Shown here one piece after another: positions 35,862 to 45,498 of a stretch of DNA of 64,000 nt. The notes under the pieces were generated by a model that was given only the letters and a program-made list of their open reading frames with translations, was not told the origin of the DNA and made no database searches. Location: assembly GCF_029872155.1 (NCBI RefSeq), contig NZ_JARXLA010000008.1, forward strand, positions 622,501-686,500. Direction: 5' to 3'. The first letter of the stretch is position 1; the number at the start of each line of letters is the position of its first letter. The stretch comes from Hyphomicrobium sp. D-2. Lineage in GTDB: Bacteria; Pseudomonadota; Alphaproteobacteria; Rhizobiales; Hyphomicrobiaceae. A program made the translations under genes and the position numbers.

Positions 35862-38113
35862 TAGGCTCCGCCCAACCTTAGATTTTGGATGTTGGTCAGC
35901 AGACTGGTGCTGATACTCGCTTCAAGAGGCTGGCCGATAAGGATGCTGGCCGACGACTGACTGGCCGTCGAGTTGTCCATTTCCCATGCGGCCGTGAAGC
36001 GGGTGAGGAACGCCTTTACTTTGCTTGGATCGCTGAAGTCTTTGACGTCGAGCGCTTTAGTGATCATTTCTGCCTGACGGTCGATATCGAGCAGTGACAT
36101 CTGCGTTGGCAGCCTCAGCGCGGTCTGCACAACCTGAAGCAGTGCCTTGTCGGCAAGGATCGAATACGGCGACGTGATTGTTGCAGCCTTGCGGTCGAAA
36201 TAGAGCGCAAGCCGCACGCCTTCGTTCTCGTTGCCAGCATCCTCTTCAACGGCCTGGCGATAGTAGAGCGCGCGGGTCCGCATGATATCGGGTTTGCTCT
36301 GCGCAACGCCAAGCTCGGCTCTGCGAACTGAGCCGTCAGTGTCGAACTTGAAGTCTGCAGCTAGAGCTTTGTATGCTTCATTGCCCGACTTATTCACAAA
36401 GCTGCGCTCATCGAGAAGGTCGCTGGTGAATATCTTGCGCAGCGTGTCGTTGGTTGCGTCTTTCAGGCCGTAAGCCTTGACGATGAAGCTCTTCAGTCGC
36501 TCGTTCTTAAGCAGCTGGTCGACAGACGACAGCGTGAGAATTGTGCGATCATAGTACTGCGCTTCGGCGTTGCCGAGCGTCTGTGCCGATGCAGAATCGC
36601 CCAGCGTTGCCTTGTAGAGCGCTATCGCGTTCTTGGCGCCATCAGCGGTCTGAACCTGCCGAGCGCCGAGAGCAAAGCCATCGGAATCGAAGTTGAAAGC
36701 CGCGGCAAGGTCTTTGAAGCGCGAATCCTGCAGCAGATTTGCATAGCTGGTAACGCTTGAAGGATCGCTGAGAAGTATCCGCTTGATCTTGGTTTTCGAA
36801 ACTTCGTCCGGGTCAATGTCGAAAGCTGACAGGATGAAGTTATAGAGCTTGCTGTCCGACAGAAGCGTATCAACGTGCTGCACGGATTTCATCGCACTCC
36901 GATAATAATCGGTGCTGGTCTGCTCCGCGCTGATGGAATCGCCATCGTGATACTTTGTGAAGAGATCGCTCAGCGCTTTTGCCTGGGCGGTGTCTTGTGC
37001 AACTACGCCGCTGTCGAGTGAGCCATCAGTGTTGAAGTTGAAGGTCGCAGCAACCGCTTTGTGCAGCGCGCTTTGATTGGCGATGCTATCGGGGTCGTCA
37101 AGATCGCTGACGAGGATATCTCGGATCGTTGCGGCCGTCGTGTACAGCGGATTGAGGCCGGCAGCGGTGGCAACGAAATCGCGCAGGAAACTGTTATTGG
37201 CGAGATCGTCAACGTTGGTGACGCTCGCCATAGCCTGATTGAAATAGGCAGTTTTGAACACAGCAGCGGCGGGGGACTGATCGGCGTCGGTCGCCTCATA
37301 GTACGCAAGCATCATCTGCTTGGTCTGCTGTTCGGACTGTGCGGTGTTGCCCGGTGTTACCGATCCATCAGCGGCAAACGAAAACGCAGCTGCAAGCTTC
37401 TGGTACTTCTCACCATAGGTGTTGGCGACGCTGCCCGGATCGTTCAGATCGCTGGTCAGAACATTGCGAATGGCCGACACGGATGCAAGTTTGGCGTCGA
37501 GGCCCTGCGAGGTAAGCGCAAAGTTGAAAAGCCGTTCATTAGCGAGCAGGTCGTCAACCGAGGTAATGCTGCCGATATTGTCCGAGAAGTATTTGGCTTC
37601 AGCAGCTGCAGTTTCACCTTTGCTGATGCGCTGCTGCGTGTAGAGGCCAATCATGGCGTCTTCACTGCCCGAATCCTGAGCGCGGAGGGTGCCTAGCTCG
37701 ACGTCGCCGGTGGGCAGAAAATTGAAGGCCTTGGCAAATTCCAGGTAACGCTTGTCGGTAAGTTTGTTTGCGAAGCTGGATTTGTCGTTGAGGTCGCTTT
37801 CAAGAACCTTCCGCATGAAGGCCTTGGCGTAGTCCATTTCCTCCAGCCCCCAGGCCTTCATCGCATATTTGAAGACCCGATCGTTGGCGAGGAAGTCGTC
37901 GATTGATTTTACGTTGCCGATGTTGGCCAGATAATACTCGGTTTCCCGTGCAACCATCGGCTTGTTGGCCGTGGTGGTCAGCGTGCGCTGCAGGTTGCTG
38001 TTGATCAGGTAGAAGCTGGCGAGGGTGGTGGTCACGGCACGGGTTTCCTGGGTAAGCGGTGGCGCAGAGGTTGCACGTGTTGGCTTTCCCGAAGCTGGTG
38101 CCAGAACCGCCAC
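35861..38113 (-). CDS. Six-repeat DUF1217 flagellar-locus protein
   Basis: The GTG at 38113 has AGGTG five bases upstream and gives 750 residues; a second GTG at 38035 is possible. It consists of tandem repeats of about 85-140 residues. Each has a tyrosine-rich start (YYxxxI), a VDDLLxNxRL segment, a SDLxDPxSxANxxxxxxYKxLAxAF stretch and an FxFxxDGS end. I count five clear copies and a divergent sixth at the C-terminus. It has no signal peptide or membrane helix. DUF1217 proteins occur in flagellar clusters of relatives, usually much shorter. The role is unknown; coupling to flgF suggests rod or hook assembly. Confidence 0.8.
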   Translation of the reverse strand: MAVLAPASGKPTRATSAPPLTQETRAVTTTLASFYLINSNLQRTLTTTANKPMVARETEYYLANIGNVKSIDDFLANDRVFKYAMKAWGLEEMDYAKAFMRKVLESDLNDKSSFANKLTDKRYLEFAKAFNFLPTGDVELGTLRAQDSGSEDAMIGLYTQQRISKGETAAAEAKYFSDNIGSITSVDDLLANERLFNFALTSQGLDAKLASVSAIRNVLTSDLNDPGSVANTYGEKYQKLAAAFSFAADGSVTPGNTAQSEQQTKQMMLAYYEATDADQSPAAAVFKTAYFNQAMASVTNVDDLANNSFLRDFVATAAGLNPLYTTAATIRDILVSDLDDPDSIANQSALHKAVAATFNFNTDGSLDSGVVAQDTAQAKALSDLFTKYHDGDSISAEQTSTDYYRSAMKSVQHVDTLLSDSKLYNFILSAFDIDPDEVSKTKIKRILLSDPSSVTSYANLLQDSRFKDLAAAFNFDSDGFALGARQVQTADGAKNAIALYKATLGDSASAQTLGNAEAQYYDRTILTLSSVDQLLKNERLKSFIVKAYGLKDATNDTLRKIFTSDLLDERSFVNKSGNEAYKALAADFKFDTDGSVRRAELGVAQSKPDIMRTRALYYRQAVEEDAGNENEGVRLALYFDRKAATITSPYSILADKALLQVVQTALRLPTQMSLLDIDRQAEMITKALDVKDFSDPSKVKAFLTRFTAAWEMDNSTASQSSASILIGQPLEASISTSLLTNIQNLRLGGA

Positions 38114-38195
38114 CGGTTCACCTGCGGCCTACAGCTTCACGCAAGGATGTGATGCTTCAACTCCAAACAGGATAAAATCATTCGGATTCCGTCAC

Positions 38196-39086
38196 GTGAC
38201 CATTGCCCTAGGCCTATTCGTTACGATGGTGTGCATGCTCGGCGGCTTTGTCGCCATGGGCGGCCATGTCGCCGTCATTTGGCAACCGTGGGAATATGTG
38301 ATCATCGGCGGTGCCGCGCTTGGAACGTTCATCGTCGCGAACCCTGTTAAAACGATAAAAGATACAGGTAAGGGCATTAAGGAAGCTTTTACGGGTGATG
38401 CCCCCGGGCGGCAGGAATACCTGGAGGTGCTTGGCATCCTCTACTTCGTGATGCGCGAATTGCGGAGTAAGCCGCGCAACGAGGTTGAAGAGCATATTGA
38501 CAGCCCGGACGAATCGCCTCTGTTCCAGCGTTTCCCATCGGTTGCAGCCAACCGGGATCTCACGACATTCATCTGCGATTACTGCCGCCTCATCATCATC
38601 GGCAATGCACGCACGCATGAGATCGAGTCGTTGATGGATGAAGAGATCCAGACGGCGCGCACCGACAAGATGAAGCCCTATCATGCGCTGGTCAGTGTCG
38701 GCGAAGGATTGCCGGCGTTGGGAATCGTTGCTGCGGTTCTGGGTGTTGTGAAGGCGATGGGCGCGCTCGATGAGCCGCCTGAAGTGCTGGGTGGATTGAT
38801 CGGTGCGGCGCTGGTAGGCACCTTCGCCGGTATTTTTCTGTCTTATGCAGTGGTTTCTCCCGTCGCGACCAAGATCAAGACATTGCGCGACAAGCAGCTT
38901 CGGGCTTACGTCATCGTGAAGCAGACGCTGCTGGCGTTCATGAACGGTGCGATGCCGCAGGTTGCGCTTGAACACGGTCGCAAGACGATCTCTCTCAACG
39001 AGCGTCCCTCGATTGACGATGTCGAGCAGATTGCGCTCAGCTCCTCAAACGTCGGCGGAGATACAGCAGCCTCGGAGGCCGCTTAA
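38196..39086 (+). CDS. motA: Flagellar motor stator protein MotA
   Basis: The GTG at 38196 yields 296 residues, the normal MotA length in this order. The frame extends 57 residues upstream, overlapping the divergent gene, and is not supported. It opens [18 protein letters not shown], has four membrane segments, and contains the HLLVS-like [21 protein letters not shown]. MotA and MotB form the proton channel driving rotation. It heads the second plus-strand block and is followed by fliM with a 3-base gap. Confidence 0.93.
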   Translation: MTIALGLFVTMVCMLGGFVAMGGHVAVIWQPWEYVIIGGAALGTFIVANPVKTIKDTGKGIKEAFTGDAPGRQEYLEVLGILYFVMRELRSKPRNEVEEHIDSPDESPLFQRFPSVAANRDLTTFICDYCRLIIIGNARTHEIESLMDEEIQTARTDKMKPYHALVSVGEGLPALGIVAAVLGVVKAMGALDEPPEVLGGLIGAALVGTFAGIFLSYAVVSPVATKIKTLRDKQLRAYVIVKQTLLAFMNGAMPQVALEHGRKTISLNERPSIDDVEQIALSSSNVGGDTAASEAA

Positions 39087-39089
39087 GGC

Positions 39090-40022
39090 ATGGTGCAGGT
39101 GAGTGCCCAGACACGTGGAAAGAACGACGGCCTGTTCGCCGGCCCGCAGGATTTGGTCGAGCGCATGCCGATGCTGCGCACCATTCTGCAGAAGGTCGCG
39201 TCCTCGTGGAGCGAGCAGATCAAGAGCATTTCCTCCACCACACCTGAGGTCGTGCTGGTCGGGGTAGAAAGCGGTCCGCCAAACGCTGTGATGCCTTCCA
39301 GCGCGACGCAAGCTGTTGCGTGCGTTGTGGAAGCGCCGAACTGGAACGCGCGTCTCATCCTGTGCGCAGATCATGAGTTCGTGTTTACGCTGGTGGAGAT
39401 GCTGCTCGGCGGGGACGGTTCTGAGCCTGCACCGTCGGCCGACCGCGAGCTGACGCGCACCGAGTTGGGGCTTGCACAACTCGCCTTCAATCATTTCGCG
39501 GGTGCGCTGGAACTTGCGTTTGCCAGCGTGGCGCCGACGAATTTTACCGTGGGCCCAACGGAGCACAGCGTCAGCTATGACGTGCTGGGGCGGATGAACG
39601 TTCCGGTTGTGGTTGCGAAGTTCCACATGTTTGCGCACGGTTTCGGTGGCGCTGTCACACTAATGCTGTCGCAATCTGTTCTCAGTCCGATGCGTAACGA
39701 GCTTTCGCGTACCGTCGGCCCCGAATCAGTTCGTCCTGACCCGGCCTGGAGCCAGAAAATCCAAAGCGAGGTGTCACGGGCTAACGTTGACCTTGTCGCG
39801 GTGCTTGATGAGCAGGAGCTGACGCTGGCAGACGTGGCGCGTTTTGCCGTGGGTAAGGTCATCAGACTGGGTGCTACGCCGGACAGCGTTCTGCGAGTCG
39901 AGTGTAATGGCGAGCGGCTGATCAATTGCGAGATCGGGAAGTCGAACGGCGCTTATGCGCTGCGTATTCGCGATTTCATCGATCAGGAGCAGGAATTCAT
40001 GAACGATATCCTTGCCAGCTAA
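39090..40022 (+). CDS. fliM: Flagellar motor switch protein FliM
   Basis: This 310-residue protein has the FliM middle (CheC-like) domain with WNARLILCADHEFVFTLVEMLLGG and a C-terminal SpoA domain ending IRDFIDQEQEFMNDILAS. FliM forms the C-ring wall and binds CheY-P in other bacteria. The usual N-terminal CheY-binding EIDAL peptide is not evident here, which is common in rhizobial FliM. It lies between motA and fliN. Confidence 0.88.
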   Translation: MVQVSAQTRGKNDGLFAGPQDLVERMPMLRTILQKVASSWSEQIKSISSTTPEVVLVGVESGPPNAVMPSSATQAVACVVEAPNWNARLILCADHEFVFTLVEMLLGGDGSEPAPSADRELTRTELGLAQLAFNHFAGALELAFASVAPTNFTVGPTEHSVSYDVLGRMNVPVVVAKFHMFAHGFGGAVTLMLSQSVLSPMRNELSRTVGPESVRPDPAWSQKIQSEVSRANVDLVAVLDEQELTLADVARFAVGKVIRLGATPDSVLRVECNGERLINCEIGKSNGAYALRIRDFIDQEQEFMNDILAS

Positions 40023-40061
40023 CGAGCGGGCTGGGATATGCGTGCACGTTGAGGAAATAGA

Positions 40062-40442
40062 ATGTCTGACTTCGACCCGTTGAATCTTCAAACGGAGGGC
40101 GCGCCAGATGGGCCGCAGCTCTACGATCAGATTCCTAACGCTGCGGCTGCTGCGGCGGCTGCACCTGCAACGGAGGGGCTGAGCCTCGATACGATCATGC
40201 GCATCCCGGTGACGGTGAAGATCGTGCTGGGTTCGGCGTCGATGCCTGTCGCGGCCTTGATGAAACTTGGGAGAGGCGCGCTCATACCCCTTGATCGCAA
40301 ACTGGGTGAGCCCGTAGATGTGATAGTGAACGGGCGTGTTGTTGCGCGCGGTGAAGTGGTCGTCATGGATGACGATCCATCGCGACTGGGTATTTCGCTG
40401 ACTGAAGTGGTGGGCCCGTCCGGGGCTGAAACTCTGGCATAA
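40062..40442 (+). CDS. fliN: Flagellar motor switch protein FliN
   Basis: This 126-residue protein has an alanine-rich N-terminus and a C-terminal SpoA domain. The latter contains LDTIMRIPVTVKIVLGSASM, LGRGALIPLDRKLGEPVDV and VNGRVVARGEVVVMDD, characteristic of FliN. It forms the lower C-ring. A GAGG ribosome-binding site precedes its ATG. Confidence 0.95.
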   Translation: MSDFDPLNLQTEGAPDGPQLYDQIPNAAAAAAAAPATEGLSLDTIMRIPVTVKIVLGSASMPVAALMKLGRGALIPLDRKLGEPVDVIVNGRVVARGEVVVMDDDPSRLGISLTEVVGPSGAETLA

Positions 40443-40450
40443 GATCCTGA

Positions 40451-41479
40451 ATGGTCGCCTCTCACCAGCATCGCAGCGGCGGAAAGCGCCATGCTCTGAC
40501 CGGCCCGGAGAAGGTCGGCATACTTCTGCTTGCGCTGGGCAAGACGAAGGCGGCCAAGCTTTTGCGCCGGCTCGATCCGGATGAGCTGCGTCTGTTGACG
40601 CGCTCCAGTTCGAAGCTGCGCCCTGTGAGCTCCGATGAAGTTGAGGATCTCATAGAAGAATTCGCCGAGAGCTTCACCGGCGGCATCAATTTCGCTGGGA
40701 CGGCGGAAGAGGTTAAGAGCCTGCTCACCGATGTGATGAGCGAGGACGAGATCGCTCAATACATGAGTGATCAGCCTGATGATTCGCAGCCCGTGTGGGA
40801 GCGACTGGTTCCGCTGCGCGATAACGTATTGCAGCCGTTGATCCTGAAGGAACATCCGCAGACGATTGCGGTGATACTTTCACGCATCGATTCCAACGTT
40901 GGTGCGCGGTTGCTGCGCACGCTTGATCCTGAGGCTCGCCATTCGCTGCTGCGGCGCATGCTCGGCCTAAAAGGTATTTCGGCAGCCGCTATGGCAGCCA
41001 TCGAAGCTGGAATCCGCGAGGATCTGATGGCCACGATGATGGCGGCGCCAAATCCGGAAACGCGCAAAACAATCGCTGGTATCATCAACAAGCTGGACGG
41101 TTCTCAGGCGAACGAGATTCTGAAAAGCATTGCCGCAACGCGGCCCGATGATGCGAACGAACTCAAGAGCATGCTGTTCTCGTTCGCCGATATCGCGAAC
41201 CTCAAGTCGAGGGCGCGGGCGCTCGTCATCGAGAAGGTGCCGACCGAGCAGGTCGTGCTGGCGATGAACGGTGCTGATTCGGATCTGCAGGAAGCCATTC
41301 TGCAAACGATGACTGCGCGTCAGCGCCGCATGGTCGAGGCGGAGTTGGAGGCAGCGCCGCCAGCCCGTGCACGGGATATTGATGAAGCACGCCGCGCCAT
41401 TGTGGCCACCGTGCTGGCGTTGATGGGGCGCGGCGAGATTACGATGGAAGATCGTATAACCGACGACAGTCCCGATTGA
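40451..41479 (+). CDS. fliG: Flagellar motor switch protein FliG
   Basis: This 342-residue protein shows the FliG domains: an N-terminal segment (LTGPEKVGILLLALGKTKAAKLL), a middle domain with LKEHPQTIAVILSRI, and a C-terminal torque domain with MLFSFADIANLKSRA and VLAMNGADSDLQEAIL. The C-terminal domain contacts MotA; the N-terminus binds FliF. It starts nine bases after fliN. Confidence 0.95.
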   Translation: MVASHQHRSGGKRHALTGPEKVGILLLALGKTKAAKLLRRLDPDELRLLTRSSSKLRPVSSDEVEDLIEEFAESFTGGINFAGTAEEVKSLLTDVMSEDEIAQYMSDQPDDSQPVWERLVPLRDNVLQPLILKEHPQTIAVILSRIDSNVGARLLRTLDPEARHSLLRRMLGLKGISAAAMAAIEAGIREDLMATMMAAPNPETRKTIAGIINKLDGSQANEILKSIAATRPDDANELKSMLFSFADIANLKSRARALVIEKVPTEQVVLAMNGADSDLQEAILQTMTARQRRMVEAELEAAPPARARDIDEARRAIVATVLALMGRGEITMEDRITDDSPD

Positions 41480-41485
41480 TCGTGA

Positions 41486-42577
41486 ATGTCCGAGAACACT
41501 GATAAGGACAGCAAAACAGAAGAGGCGACCGACAAGAAGGTTCGGGACGCCTTGGAAAAGGGCAACGTCCCGTTCTCGAAAGAGCTGCCAGTGTTCGGCT
41601 CGCTCGCCGCCCTGATTGCCGTCACCGCATTTTTTATCGTCGGGAGTGCAATCGAGCTTGCCGCCTCACTGAAGGGGTTTCTCGATAACCCCGGCAAGTG
41701 GTCGTTGGAAAACACTGCCGATGTGGTGCAGGTTTTCGGCGCCGTGAACCTCGATGCGGCCAAGCTGGTGCTGCCCATCGTTCTCATTCTTGCCGCAGCC
41801 GGATTAGGCAGTTCGCTGATTCAGAATCAGCCGCGCATGGTGATCGACCGTGTGCAGCCGAAGCTATCGCGGATTTCGCTGAAGTCCGGCTGGAAGCGCA
41901 TATTTGGCGTGCAGGGCTGGGTTGAGTTCCTCAAGGGAACGTCGAAGTTCATTATTCTTGCGTGTCTCGCTTACGTCATCATGCGGGCGGCACGTTACGA
42001 CGTTTTCAATTCGATGTTCATGTCGCCGTACGCTCTGCCAGGCTTGTTGCAGGGCCTGATCATCTGGCTGTTTGCGTCAGTGGTCGTCGGCATCATGCTG
42101 CTCGTCATTCTGGATCTGCTCTGGTCGCGCTTCTATTGGCGGCGCGAATTGCGGATGACCAAGCAGGAAGTAAAAGACGAGCACAAGCAATCCGATGGCG
42201 ATCCGATCGTCAAATCGCGCATGCGCTCGCTGGCGCGCGATCGGGCACGCAAGCGCATGATCGCACGTGTGCCCGAAGCGACTGTCGTCATCGTCAACCC
42301 GACCCACTATGCGATTGCGCTGCGCTACGTGCGCACGGAAAATCAGGCTCCCGTTGTTGTCGCAAAGGGCCTGGATATTATTGCGCTGAAAATTCGCTCG
42401 ATCGCGGAAGAACACGACATTCCTGTTGTTGAAGACAAGCTTCTGGCAAGGTCGCTGTACGATAAAGTGGAGATTGATCAGCTTATTCCGCCAGAGTTCT
42501 ACAGGGCTGTGGCCAACGTGATCCTGTACCTGATGTCTCGCGGAAAGCCGGTCCCCTCCAGCGGGTCGACTACATGA
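41486..42577 (+). CDS. flhB: Flagellar export switch protein FlhB
   Basis: This 363-residue protein has four membrane segments and a cytoplasmic C-terminal domain with the autocleavage motif NPTH within VVIVNPTHYAIALRY. The N-terminus (KTEEATDKKVRDALEKGNVPFSKE) is family-typical. FlhB switches export specificity from rod/hook to filament substrates, with FliK. It overlaps the following unknown gene by four bases. Confidence 0.95.
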   Translation: MSENTDKDSKTEEATDKKVRDALEKGNVPFSKELPVFGSLAALIAVTAFFIVGSAIELAASLKGFLDNPGKWSLENTADVVQVFGAVNLDAAKLVLPIVLILAAAGLGSSLIQNQPRMVIDRVQPKLSRISLKSGWKRIFGVQGWVEFLKGTSKFIILACLAYVIMRAARYDVFNSMFMSPYALPGLLQGLIIWLFASVVVGIMLLVILDLLWSRFYWRRELRMTKQEVKDEHKQSDGDPIVKSRMRSLARDRARKRMIARVPEATVVIVNPTHYAIALRYVRTENQAPVVVAKGLDIIALKIRSIAEEHDIPVVEDKLLARSLYDKVEIDQLIPPEFYRAVANVILYLMSRGKPVPSSGSTT

Positions 42578-43065
42578 AGAGCAACGGCAATAGATTCACC
42601 TACGATCGTGAGCGTGCATTAGGCCTCGGCATCCGAGAGTTAGCTTCGGATCTTCGGCTAGTGGAGCCAGCGGACTACATTACGTTTGTCCGAACTGAGC
42701 GCTTCGCCAATATTGCCAATCTGGTTGCTTCATCAGCTGAGCTGTTTTTCAAGCCCGGCACTATTGCGTTCGGCCAATCGGGCGACGTGGAGTTGTCGTG
42801 GGATCGGCAGCCGGCTATCGCGCTGGATATGGAGTTTCGGCACCGTAGCGTCAGCGTTTATTTCCGGCTGATTCTCGAAGCCGAACAGGCCGGCGTCGAG
42901 ATTACCTATCTGACATTCGAAGGCGCTGCTGATTCGCCGGACGAGAACACACGTCGTCTGGTTGAGGCTATCGCCGATGCGCGCCTTGACCCTGTGGCCG
43001 ATTTCACGGAACTGGCTTTGTGGAAAGCGGCTGACCAGGCTGCGACAAGCCTGGGACAAGCTTAG
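42574..43065 (+). CDS. Unknown protein in the flagellar operon
   Basis: This 163-residue protein has no signal peptide or membrane segment. It begins KSNGNRFTYDRERALGLGIR and contains ANIANLVASSAELFFKPGT and VELSWDRQPAIALDMEFRHR. It overlaps flhB by four bases (ATGA) and lies 41 bases before flgB, so it is cotranscribed with core flagellar genes. I recognise no domain. Coupling to flhB suggests a role in export or C-ring assembly, which is inference. Confidence 0.7.
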   Translation: MKSNGNRFTYDRERALGLGIRELASDLRLVEPADYITFVRTERFANIANLVASSAELFFKPGTIAFGQSGDVELSWDRQPAIALDMEFRHRSVSVYFRLILEAEQAGVEITYLTFEGAADSPDENTRRLVEAIADARLDPVADFTELALWKAADQAATSLGQA

Positions 43066-43106
43066 GCCGGTATTCAGCTACGCAGACATAAAGCGCGGCT
43101 ATCGGC

Positions 43107-43487
43107 ATGAACTCAATATATCTTTTCGGCATCGCTTCTCAGCGCAACACCTGGCTAGCGGTGCGGCAGGAAACGATCACCAGCAACATCGCGCACGCCA
43201 ACACGCCTGGCTACAGAGCGCGCGATGTTCAGCCGTTTGCGGAAGTTCTGCAGGCTATTCGCCCGGATATGGCGGCCAGCGATCCTGGCCATTTGCAGGA
43301 TTCAAGCGCTTACGGCGGCGGTGATGCAGTGACCAATGAGGCCGCCTGGCACACCAGCGAGTCGGGAAACTCCGTAAGCATTGAGCGTGAGTTGGTGAAG
43401 TCGGGAGAAGTCAACGCTGCGTTCTCCCTGAATAACGGCGTGATCAAAGCGTTTCATCGCATGCTGCTAACGAGCACGAAGGTCTGA
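43107..43487 (+). CDS. flgB: Flagellar proximal rod protein FlgB
   Basis: This 126-residue protein has the rod signature NIAHANTPGYRARDVQPFAEVL in its first third and a C-terminal helix ending FHRMLLTSTKV. It is the FlgB of the flgB-flgC-fliE set. It follows the unknown gene by 41 bases and precedes the flgC GTG by two. Confidence 0.95.
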   Translation: MNSIYLFGIASQRNTWLAVRQETITSNIAHANTPGYRARDVQPFAEVLQAIRPDMAASDPGHLQDSSAYGGGDAVTNEAAWHTSESGNSVSIERELVKSGEVNAAFSLNNGVIKAFHRMLLTSTKV

Positions 43488-43489
43488 CC

Positions 43490-43909
43490 GTGTTTGATCC
43501 ACTCAACGTATCTCAAAAGATCTCCGCTGCGGGCCTTGATGCTCAGTCCCGCCGTATGCGTGTCATCGCAGAAAATATGGCGAATGCGCATTCGACAGCC
43601 AATACACCGGGCGGTGATCCGTATGCCCGCAAAACCGTGAATTTCGTCAACCGGTTTGACGATGTTCTTGGCGCCAGCGTGATCGCGGTTGATCAGATTG
43701 GAACTGATCAGGCTCCATTCCGCATTGAGCGCAATCCGAACCATCCGGCGGCCGACGAGGATGGCAACGTAAAATATCCCAACGTCAACATGCTGGTTGA
43801 AATGGCCGACATGCGCGAGGCCAATCGCTCTTACGAAGCGAACCTGCAGATGATGAAGCAGTCGCGCGCCATGGTCATGATGACCGTCGACCTGTTGAGG
43901 AGCACGTAA
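43490..43909 (+). CDS. flgC: Flagellar proximal rod protein FlgC
   Basis: The GTG at 43490 gives 139 residues. N-terminal ISAAGLDAQSRRMRVIAENMANAHST and C-terminal VEMADMREANRSYEANLQMM match FlgC. It overlaps fliE by one base. Confidence 0.95.
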   Translation: MFDPLNVSQKISAAGLDAQSRRMRVIAENMANAHSTANTPGGDPYARKTVNFVNRFDDVLGASVIAVDQIGTDQAPFRIERNPNHPAADEDGNVKYPNVNMLVEMADMREANRSYEANLQMMKQSRAMVMMTVDLLRST

Positions 43910-44226
43910 TGCTGAATCAGATGATCACTGGCGTATCCGGGGTAACGCAGAGTGCGCCTGTTCAGGGCAGCACGTCGATCCGGAAAAGTGATGCCACGCA
44001 GGAAGCGTCAAGTGACTTCGGTTCGATGCTGACGCGGATGGCTTCTGACGCAATGGAAACGCTGAAAACTGCTGAGGCCGTTTCCATTTCGGGCGTGCAG
44101 GACAAGGCGTCGGTGCAAAAGGTGGTCGAGTCCGTGATGGCTGCCGAACAACAACTCCAGGCTGCGGTGGCGGTGCGCGACAAGGTTGTCGCGGCGTACC
44201 TGGAAGTCAGCCGCATGACAATTTGA
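43909..44226 (+). CDS. fliE: Flagellar MS-ring/rod junction protein FliE
   Basis: This 105-residue protein matches FliE. The C-terminal VSISGVQDKASVQKVVESVMAAEQQLQ and AVRDKVVAAYLEVSRMTI form its helices. It links the FliF ring to the rod and is an early export substrate. It shares a base with the flgC stop. Confidence 0.93.
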   Translation: MLNQMITGVSGVTQSAPVQGSTSIRKSDATQEASSDFGSMLTRMASDAMETLKTAEAVSISGVQDKASVQKVVESVMAAEQQLQAAVAVRDKVVAAYLEVSRMTI

Positions 44227-44236
44227 GGAATAGATC

Positions 44237-45019
44237 ATGAGAGCGCTTGCCATCGCCGCTACCGGCATGAACGCCCAGCAGTTGAACGTTGAAGTGATCG
44301 CGAACAACATCGCGAACATCAACACCACTTCGTTCAAACGTTCGCGCGCAGAGTTCACCGATCTTCTGTATCAGACCGAGCGCTCCGCTGGCGTGCCGAA
44401 CCGTGGCAACCAGACGCCTATTCCTGAAGGTGCACACGTTGGCCTCGGCGTGCGTAACGCGGCAATCCGCAATCTGCACAGCCAAGGTGCGCTGAGCAGC
44501 ACCAATAACAAGCTGGACGTTGCCATCAACGGACGTGGCTGGTTCCAGATCGAAGCTGATAACGGCGAGACCTATTACACGCGCGCTGGTGCGTTCAACA
44601 AGAACGCAGAAGGCCAACTGGTGACGATGGATGGCTATCTAATTCAGCCGCAGATTACGTTTCCGCAGGACACTGTCGAGGTTGTAATCAACCAGACCGG
44701 CGAAGTGTTTGCGCGTATCGGCACGCAGACTGAGTTGCAGTCTCTGGGTCAGTTGACGTTGGCAAACTTCGCCAACGACGCGGGCCTGTCACCGATGGGC
44801 GGCAATCTTTATCGCGAGACGCCTGCTTCGGGCACCGCTGTTGTCGGTGTGCCGGGCGATCCCAGCTTCGGCACCATCGAGCAGGGCTATCTTGAGCTGT
44901 CAAATGTTGATCCGGTGAAGGAAATTACCGAGCTGATCACCGCGCAGCGTTCCTACGAGATGAACTCCAAGGTCATTCAGGCCGTGGATGAAATGTACAG
45001 CACTGTTGCACGGAGATAG
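44237..45019 (+). CDS. flgG: Flagellar distal rod protein FlgG
   Basis: This 260-residue protein begins [20 protein letters not shown], followed by [24 protein letters not shown], the distinctive FlgG signature. It ends [21 protein letters not shown]. It forms the distal rod and sets rod length in other species. A GAGG lies upstream of the ATG. Confidence 0.96.
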   Translation: MRALAIAATGMNAQQLNVEVIANNIANINTTSFKRSRAEFTDLLYQTERSAGVPNRGNQTPIPEGAHVGLGVRNAAIRNLHSQGALSSTNNKLDVAINGRGWFQIEADNGETYYTRAGAFNKNAEGQLVTMDGYLIQPQITFPQDTVEVVINQTGEVFARIGTQTELQSLGQLTLANFANDAGLSPMGGNLYRETPASGTAVVGVPGDPSFGTIEQGYLELSNVDPVKEITELITAQRSYEMNSKVIQAVDEMYSTVARR

Positions 45020-45021
45020 CC

Positions 45022-45498
45022 GTGAACACGCATTCTTTCGGAACCCGTCTGCTTGAAATAGCGATCGTCATGTTCGCGACAGCGTTTGTAAGCGTTGCGC
45101 CAGCGCCTGCGCAGCCAACAATGCTGCCGGTACCACGTGTTACGATCTATCCGGGCCAGGTGATCGAGAGCAACATGCTTGTCGATCGCGCTTTCCGTTT
45201 GAATGGCGACACTTCGGTAACCACGGACAGGGAAGCTCTGCTCGGCAAGATCTCCCGCCTCACTTTGTTGCCCGGCAAACCGATTGCGCACGCGGCAGTG
45301 CGTGAGCCCCATGCTGTGAAGCAAGGGCAGTCCACGCTGGTGGTGTTCAAGGCGGGTTCTCTGACCATTACCGCGAATGCAATCGCGCTGCAGAACGGCG
45401 GCTCCGGTGATGTTATTTCGGTTCGCAATCCTGACAGCGGGCGGATCATTCATGGCCGGATCGGTCCGGACGGATCTGTGCATGTGGGGGATCAATGA
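45022..45498 (+). CDS. flgA: P-ring assembly chaperone FlgA
   Basis: The GTG at 45022, preceded by CGGAG, gives 158 residues with an N-terminal signal peptide ending before QPTMLPVPRV. A SAF-like domain has VTIYPGQVIESNMLVDRAF and LPGKPIAHAAVREPHAVKQGQ. FlgA is a periplasmic chaperone for FlgI. It overlaps flgI by four bases. Confidence 0.9.
   Translation: MNTHSFGTRLLEIAIVMFATAFVSVAPAPAQPTMLPVPRVTIYPGQVIESNMLVDRAFRLNGDTSVTTDREALLGKISRLTLLPGKPIAHAAVREPHAVKQGQSTLVVFKAGSLTITANAIALQNGGSGDVISVRNPDSGRIIHGRIGPDGSVHVGDQ

Noticed and set aside
38025-38195. Longer MotA with a 57-residue N-terminal extension
   Set aside because: The extension overlaps the divergent DUF1217 start, is unlike MotA, and the GTG at 38196 gives the normal family length.
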